DNA of 20,951 nt from Flavobacterium sp. (GTDB taxonomy: Bacteria; Bacteroidota; Bacteroidia; Flavobacteriales; Flavobacteriaceae). Shown one piece after another: positions 16,052 through 20,951 of this stretch. A program made the translations under genes and the position numbers. The first letter of the stretch is position 1. Each line of letters opens with the position of its first letter. The DNA lies in contig JAGOAF010000022.1 in NCBI GenBank assembly GCA_017984035.1, positions 1 to 20,951 on the forward strand, written 5' to 3'. The notes below the pieces were generated by a model. It did not search any database, had not been told where the DNA came from, and saw only the letters and a list, made by a program, of their open reading frames with translations.

Positions 16052-16648
16052 ATGAAAGACAAAATTATAGCAAAAGCAACCCAACTCTTCTTGAAACTTG
16101 GTTTCAAAAGCGTTACTATGGATGACATTGCTCAAGAAATGTGTATTTCAAAAAAAACCATCTACAAGTATTTTTGTAATAAAGAACTATTAATTGCTGA
16201 AACAACCGATTCAATTACTAATACTATTTATAGTACTATTGATGAAATTGTAGCTAAAAAACACAACGCAATTAAAGAAAATTTTGAGATCATCAAAATG
16301 ATAAAAGAAATGTTTGTTTCTATTGAAACTTCTCCTTCTTATCAGCTCAAAAAACATTATCCTGAAATTCATATAAAATTAACTGAAAAATTACAATCAG
16401 AATGCACTACCTTATTCAAACAAAATATTGAAAAAGGAATCCAAGAAGGTTTGTACAGAGACGCCATAAACGTACCAAGTTATGTCTACTTTTATTATGC
16501 ACTGATTTTCACTATTAACGAAAACACAAGCTCAGAAAAAAAAGCTAAAAAATTAGAATTAGAAGCCCTAGAATACCACCTAAGAGCCATGGCAACACCC
16601 AAAGGCCTTTTAGAATTAGACAAATACATAATTTCAAATCAATCCTAA
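16052..16648 (+). CDS. TetR/AcrR-family transcriptional regulator of the efflux operon
   Basis: A 198-residue regulator of typical TetR length. The N-terminal DNA-binding domain (about 1-50) carries the helix-turn-helix TMDDIAQEMCISKKTIYKYF, with the family's TIYKYF-type recognition helix end. The C-terminal helical region (about 60-198) should form the dimer and ligand pocket; its ligand is unknown. I chose ATG at 16052, since the in-frame TTG at 16031 lies inside the -7 box. The gene is followed 7 bases later by the TolC-like gene, so regulator and pump are one operon. The inverted repeat over its own promoter predicts negative autoregulation released by a pump substrate. Confidence 0.9.
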   Translation: MKDKIIAKATQLFLKLGFKSVTMDDIAQEMCISKKTIYKYFCNKELLIAETTDSITNTIYSTIDEIVAKKHNAIKENFEIIKMIKEMFVSIETSPSYQLKKHYPEIHIKLTEKLQSECTTLFKQNIEKGIQEGLYRDAINVPSYVYFYYALIFTINENTSSEKKAKKLELEALEYHLRAMATPKGLLELDKYIISNQS

Positions 16649-16655
16649 TCATACA

Positions 16656-18002
16656 ATGAAGAAAATTCAATTAATTGTCCTCTTAACTTTTGGTTTTGTG
16701 CTACAAGCACAAACAAATCTGACTAAAGAATCCTTTTCATTTAGTCTAAATGAAGCTATTGAACACGCTCTAAAAAACAACTACTCCGCCATTAATGCCA
16801 ATAGAGATATTGATGCGGCAAAAAAGAAAAAATGGGAAACTACTACTATTGGTTTACCACAAATTAATGCGTCTTTAGGATACCAAAACAATATTGAATT
16901 GCAAAAATCCTTAATCCCTGCTGAATTTTTTGGCGGTGAAAAAGGAGAATTTGCCGAGGTAGCATTTGGTACCAAACACAATATGTTAGGTAGCGCAACG
17001 GTGAGCCAACTCCTTTTCAATGGTTCGTATATTGTTGGGCTGCAATCTGCAAAAGTATATTTGCAAATTTCAGAAAATGCCAAAATAAAAACCAACCAAG
17101 AGATTCGAGAAATGGTGGTGAATGCCTACGGCAATGTGTTGCTAGCCAATGAGAGTATTGCCATACTAGAAAAAAATAAAGTGAATCTAGAAAAAACTTT
17201 AAATGAAACCAATCAAATTTTCAAAAACGGTTTAATTGAAGAAGAAAATGTAGAACAACTGCAAATTACCTTAACTACAATTAAAAGTGCGCAAGAGAAC
17301 ATCAAAAGACAAAAGGTAATTGCTACCAATATGTTGAAATTAATTCTCGGAATTACCATAGACAAAGAGTTACTATTGACTGAGAATCTAAATAATCTTG
17401 CTTTAAACAATATTAATTTTGAATTAACTACTACTCCTTTCCAAGTGGAGAATTCCATTGATTTTAAAATACAGGAAAACCTTGTCCAAAGCAAAAAATT
17501 ATTGCTTTTACTAGAAAAAAGCAATGCCCTTCCTTCTTTAGGTGCAGCATATAACATTGGTTATAATGCTTTTGGAAACCAATTTCAATTTTTTACGAAC
17601 AATCAAAAATGGTTGAATTTTGCCAATGTTGGAGTCAGTTTAAACGTTCCAATTTTTAGTAGTTTAGGTAGAAGTGCTCGAACACAACAAGCCAAAATTG
17701 CTTTGGAACAAGCCAAAACACAAATGACACAAGTAGAACAAAGTTTAAAATTACAATTTGAAAAAGCCAAAAGCGACTACGAGTATAGCTTAGAGCAATT
17801 AAGCAATACAAAAAGCAGTTTAACATTGGCTGAACGTATCGAAAACAAACAACAAATCAAATTGAAAGAAGGTTTGTCTTCTAGTTTTGATTTGAGTGAG
17901 GCACAACGCCAATTGTATGCTACTCAACAAAATTATTTACAAGCCATGCTTGATGTAATCAATAGAAAAGCCACTTTAGAAAAAATAACAACTAAGAACT
18001 AA
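16656..18002 (+). CDS. TolC-family outer-membrane efflux protein
   Basis: A 448-residue outer-membrane channel subunit of a tripartite pump. It has a signal peptide (residues 1-19, ending LQAQ). Two repeats of the outer-membrane-factor fold follow: the first contains SLNEAIEHALKNNYSAINANRDI and the second LLLLEKSNALPSLGAAYNIG, each leading into long alpha-helical hairpins (for example residues 335-445, rich in Gln/Ala/Glu with SARTQQAKIALEQAK). The beta-barrel strands lie around 65-130 and 290-330. It forms a trimeric tunnel spanning the outer membrane and periplasm and should dock to the downstream adaptor lipoprotein. The gene is 7 bases after the regulator and 33 bases before the adaptor start. 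Confidence 0.92.
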   Translation: MKKIQLIVLLTFGFVLQAQTNLTKESFSFSLNEAIEHALKNNYSAINANRDIDAAKKKKWETTTIGLPQINASLGYQNNIELQKSLIPAEFFGGEKGEFAEVAFGTKHNMLGSATVSQLLFNGSYIVGLQSAKVYLQISENAKIKTNQEIREMVVNAYGNVLLANESIAILEKNKVNLEKTLNETNQIFKNGLIEEENVEQLQITLTTIKSAQENIKRQKVIATNMLKLILGITIDKELLLTENLNNLALNNINFELTTTPFQVENSIDFKIQENLVQSKKLLLLLEKSNALPSLGAAYNIGYNAFGNQFQFFTNNQKWLNFANVGVSLNVPIFSSLGRSARTQQAKIALEQAKTQMTQVEQSLKLQFEKAKSDYEYSLEQLSNTKSSLTLAERIENKQQIKLKEGLSSSFDLSEAQRQLYATQQNYLQAMLDVINRKATLEKITTKN

Positions 18003-18035
18003 TAGCAACATATTATGACATTTAATAATACAACC

Positions 18036-19178
18036 ATGACAAAACAAATATTCATTTTACTTACCGCAGTAACACTAGTTGTTTCTTGTGGACAAAAAGA
18101 CAACAATCAAACGGTTGACCAATTGATTGCAGCCAAAAACAACAAAGAATTACAGGCAAGAAAAGCAGCTATTCAAGCTGATTTAGCTAAGATTGAAGCT
18201 GCTTTAGCTACTTTGAATGTGAGAAAAGAAGAAGCTTTAGTATCTGTTGCAACATTGAAAGACACTGTGTTCAATCACTATTTAGATATACAGGGTAGTG
18301 TTGAAACTAAAGAGAATATCTTGATTCAACCTGAAATGCCAGGAACTTTAGTGGCACTTAATGTAAAAGCAGGTCAACGCGTAAGCAAAGGACAGCTTTT
18401 AGCTCGTGTGGATGATGGTGGCTCTAGCCAGCAAGTTGCTAGTTTAGAAACACAATACCAATTAGCAAAAACAACTTTCGAAAGACAAAAAAATCTTTGG
18501 AGTCAAAAAATTGGTTCGGAAATACAGTATTTGCAAGCGCAAACACAAATGTTGAGTTTACAACGTTCAGTAGCACAAGCGAAAGCTATGTTATCAAAAA
18601 CGGAAATTCGCGCGCCATTTTCTGGTACCATTGACGAAGTTTTTGTTGAAAGAGGACAAGTAGTTTCGGCAGGTCCACAAGGTCTAATGCGTATTGTTAA
18701 CTTGAACAATATGTATGTTTCCACTTCGATTCCTGAAAGTTATATTGGCAAATTAAAAGTAGGAACTCAAGTCGATGTTTACTTGACTTCATTGAATAAA
18801 AACTACAAAGGGAAAGTACGTCAGATTGGAAATTTCATCAATCCAAACAACAGAAGTTTCGGGATTGAAGTAAGCATTCCTAACCCAGAAAATCTATTAC
18901 GCCCTAACCAAGTAGCCAAATTAAAAGTGATTGACTACACCGTTAAGAATGCAATTGTTGTCCCATCAAATGTTATCCAAGAAGACGGAAAAGGTAATCA
19001 GTTTGTTTTTGTAGCTACCAACAGTAACGGAAAAACCGCAACCGCTAAAAAAGCAATGGTAACTACCGGAAAATCATCTGACAACGTAACTGAAATCTTA
19101 AGCGGTTTATCTGCTAATGATATTATTGTAATTGAAGGAGTAAATACGATTTCTGAAGGAATGAAATTGAACTTTTAG
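18036..19178 (+). CDS. RND efflux periplasmic adaptor (membrane-fusion) lipoprotein
   Basis: A 380-residue adaptor (AcrA/HlyD type). The N-terminus MTKQIFILLTAVTLVVSC ends in a lipobox (VVSC, Cys18), so the mature protein should be lipid-anchored. Residues about 28-70 form a charged coiled coil ahead of the core; I believe this is common in Bacteroidetes adaptors. Next come a split lipoyl/barrel-sandwich half (IQPEMPGTLVALNVKAGQRV), the alpha-hairpin (about 130-195), the second half (KTEIRAPFSGTIDEVFVERG), and the beta-barrel and membrane-proximal domains (VSTSIPESYIGKLKVGT onward). It links the TolC-like channel and the RND pump. An upstream in-frame ATG at 18015 would add seven residues; I prefer 18036 because it gives a compact lipoprotein signal. 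Confidence 0.92.
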   Translation: MTKQIFILLTAVTLVVSCGQKDNNQTVDQLIAAKNNKELQARKAAIQADLAKIEAALATLNVRKEEALVSVATLKDTVFNHYLDIQGSVETKENILIQPEMPGTLVALNVKAGQRVSKGQLLARVDDGGSSQQVASLETQYQLAKTTFERQKNLWSQKIGSEIQYLQAQTQMLSLQRSVAQAKAMLSKTEIRAPFSGTIDEVFVERGQVVSAGPQGLMRIVNLNNMYVSTSIPESYIGKLKVGTQVDVYLTSLNKNYKGKVRQIGNFINPNNRSFGIEVSIPNPENLLRPNQVAKLKVIDYTVKNAIVVPSNVIQEDGKGNQFVFVATNSNGKTATAKKAMVTTGKSSDNVTEILSGLSANDIIVIEGVNTISEGMKLNF

Positions 19179-19204
19179 TATTTTAATTCAAGAAAAAACA
19201 AACT

Positions 19205-20951
19205 ATGTCACATCAAAATAAAGAATTCGGCATTTCAAGTTGGGCAGTTGACAATCGTGTCACAGTATATATCCTGACTTTTATTATTGTCATTGCAGGT
19301 TTAACCGCCTATATCAATATGCCTCGTGAAGATTTCCCGGAAATCATCGAAAACAAAATTTATATTTCCTCTGTATTCCCAGGAAACTCAGCTGAAGATG
19401 TAGAGAAATTAGTCATCAAACCGCTTGAAAAACAAATAAAAAATATCAGTGGAGTTGATAAAGTAACATCCAGCTCATTTCAGGATTACGGAATGATTAT
19501 CGCTGAGTTTTCAGATGATGTTTCGGTGGAACAAGCCAAACAAAAAATCAAAGACAAGGTAGATAATGCCAAAGCAGATACCGATTGGCCAAATATGGAC
19601 AATGGTAGCAAGGTGGAGCCTAATGTATTTGAATTAAACATCTCAGAGGAAGTGCCTATTTTGAACATCAACTTGCAAGGAAATTATACTACCCAACAGT
19701 TGAAAAAATATGGTGAATTACTACAAGATGATATCGAAGAAATTTCGGAAATCAAAAAAGTAGACATTCTGGGTGTCGATGATAAAGAAGTTGAAATCGC
19801 AGTAGATATTTTCAAAATGACAGCGGCTCAAGTTACTTTTGACGACATTCAAAACGCGGTGAAATATGAAAATATGACGCTTTCGGGCGGTAATTTAACT
19901 TCGCAAGGATCTCGAAATAACATTCGAATTGTAGGTGAATTTAAAAACCCTAAAGAATTAGAAAACATCATCGTAAAATCGTTTGGCGGAACTGTTTACC
20001 TTAAAAATATTGCGACGGTAAGCTTTAAAGAAAAAGAAAAAACAACCTACGCTCGTGAAAAAGGAACCGAAGTAGTGATGTTGAACGTTAAAAAACGTTC
20101 CAATCAAAACATGATTTCAGCTATTGATCAAGTAAAAGAAAAAGTAGCTCTAGCACAAGAAACCTATTTGCCTAAAAACTTAAAAGTAGAATTAACAAGC
20201 GACCAATCGTCTCGAGTAGAACACCAAGTAGACGAATTATCTAACCACATCATATTCGGTATCATTCTGGTAATGATTGTATTGATGTTTACGATGGGAT
20301 TGCGTAACTCTTTATTTGTTGGCGCTGCCATTCCATTGTCTATGATGATTGCCTTTGCCATTTTATCAATGTTTGGGTTAACCCTAAACACTATGGTGCT
20401 TTTTGGTTTGGTAATGGGATTAGGAATGCTAGTTGATGACGGTATTGTGGTAGTAGACAATGTGTATGCTAATATGCAAAAAGGAATGACTCGAATTCAA
20501 GCTTCTAAAGTGGGAATTGGAGAAATTGCTTGGCCGGTGATTTCGTCTACAGCAACTACTTTAATGGCCTTTTTACCTTTTGCCCTTTGGCCAGGTACTA
20601 TGGGTAAATTCATGAAATATTTCCCAATTACCTTGACAGTAACTTTAACAGGATCTTTGTTTGTAGCTATGGTAATCAACGCTGCTATGACGGGAGGTTC
20701 TATGGCATTAGAAGATAAAAACATCAAGAAAAAAAGTTTGCGTTTTTATTCTATTTTATTCATTGCTCTAGGTATTTTATTTGCTGTGCCTGGAAATATG
20801 TACGACAGTAAATTACTAAGAGGTTTAGGCCATTTATTATTTATAGCTGTTGGATTAATGTGGTTGTACTATTGGAAAGTATTCCAATGGACACAAGATT
20901 TTCAGTACAGTTTCTTCCCTAGAATGGAAGAAAAATACAAAATCTTTTTAG
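19205..20951 (+). CDS. RND efflux pump permease (5' part; runs off the right edge)
   Basis: The frame stays open from ATG at 19205 to the last base (582 codons and one base), slightly over half of a typical 1,000-1,150-residue pump. The first helix (about 20-38) is followed by MPREDFPEI, typical of RND permeases. The periplasmic porter domain covers about 40-345. Helices 2-6 follow (about 347-495), with the proton-relay pair Asp411-Asp412 in GMLVDDGIVVVDNV of helix 4. After helix 6 there are two extra hydrophobic segments (about 513-529 and 542-560) before FFPRMEEKYKIFL, which matches the region preceding helix 7. Family knowledge places it as a proton-driven trimer exporting drugs, bile salts or lipids; substrate unknown. 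It is the third pump component of the TetR-led operon, 26 bases after the adaptor. Confidence 0.93.
   Translation, partial: MSHQNKEFGISSWAVDNRVTVYILTFIIVIAGLTAYINMPREDFPEIIENKIYISSVFPGNSAEDVEKLVIKPLEKQIKNISGVDKVTSSSFQDYGMIIAEFSDDVSVEQAKQKIKDKVDNAKADTDWPNMDNGSKVEPNVFELNISEEVPILNINLQGNYTTQQLKKYGELLQDDIEEISEIKKVDILGVDDKEVEIAVDIFKMTAAQVTFDDIQNAVKYENMTLSGGNLTSQGSRNNIRIVGEFKNPKELENIIVKSFGGTVYLKNIATVSFKEKEKTTYAREKGTEVVMLNVKKRSNQNMISAIDQVKEKVALAQETYLPKNLKVELTSDQSSRVEHQVDELSNHIIFGIILVMIVLMFTMGLRNSLFVGAAIPLSMMIAFAILSMFGLTLNTMVLFGLVMGLGMLVDDGIVVVDNVYANMQKGMTRIQASKVGIGEIAWPVISSTATTLMAFLPFALWPGTMGKFMKYFPITLTVTLTGSLFVAMVINAAMTGGSMALEDKNIKKKSLRFYSILFIALGILFAVPGNMYDSKLLRGLGHLLFIAVGLMWLYYWKVFQWTQDFQYSFFPRMEEKYKIFL

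Overview
The window looks like chromosomal DNA of a Flavobacterium-like member of the Bacteroidota. The evidence is low-GC DNA, many signal peptides ending in 'FSQ' or 'AQ', a type IX secretion (T9SS) C-terminal sorting domain, a tRNA gene without encoded CCA, A-rich leaders instead of Shine-Dalgarno sites, and several matches to the Bacteroidetes -7 promoter element TAnnTTTG. The gene content is mostly housekeeping, with one accessory-looking locus at the left end.

Left end (1-3802, minus strand): a compact three-gene operon. It reads from a promoter near 3800 through a small T9SS-sorted protein (3749-3273) and a small outer-membrane-barrel-like protein (3263-2637) into a very large secreted repeat protein (2630 to beyond base 1). 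The large protein has a signal peptide, a Bacteroidetes-type N-terminal module, and then motifs typical of phage tail fibres, including a 70-residue direct repeat and a 13-residue tandem repeat. It has no stop codon in the window. This locus is the most unusual part and the best candidate for an undescribed surface-fibre system.

Middle (3951-8420, minus strand): tRNA-Ser(GGA) with its own terminator, type I asparaginase, a PlsC-like acyltransferase overlapping it by 11 bases, a TatD-family nuclease and a Tet-family MFS exporter. Next come odhB and odhA, the E2 and E1 subunits of 2-oxoglutarate dehydrogenase (9669-8449 and 12468-9697), in one operon closed by a strong terminator at 8393-8420.

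Right half: a small outer-membrane protein (12589-13137, plus) diverges from odhA and is followed by a PhoD-like phosphatase (13205-14539). These meet head-on, one base apart, an isoprenyl-diphosphate synthase operon on the minus strand (15873-14541) that also carries a 121-residue protein of unknown function. Divergent from it is a TetR regulator followed closely by a TolC-type outer-membrane factor, a membrane-fusion lipoprotein and an RND pump that runs off the right edge. Together these form a complete tripartite efflux operon. A near-ideal inverted repeat sits on the TetR promoter and suggests autoregulation.

Two real genes, at the left and right edges, have no stop inside the window and would be missed by a search for closed ORFs.
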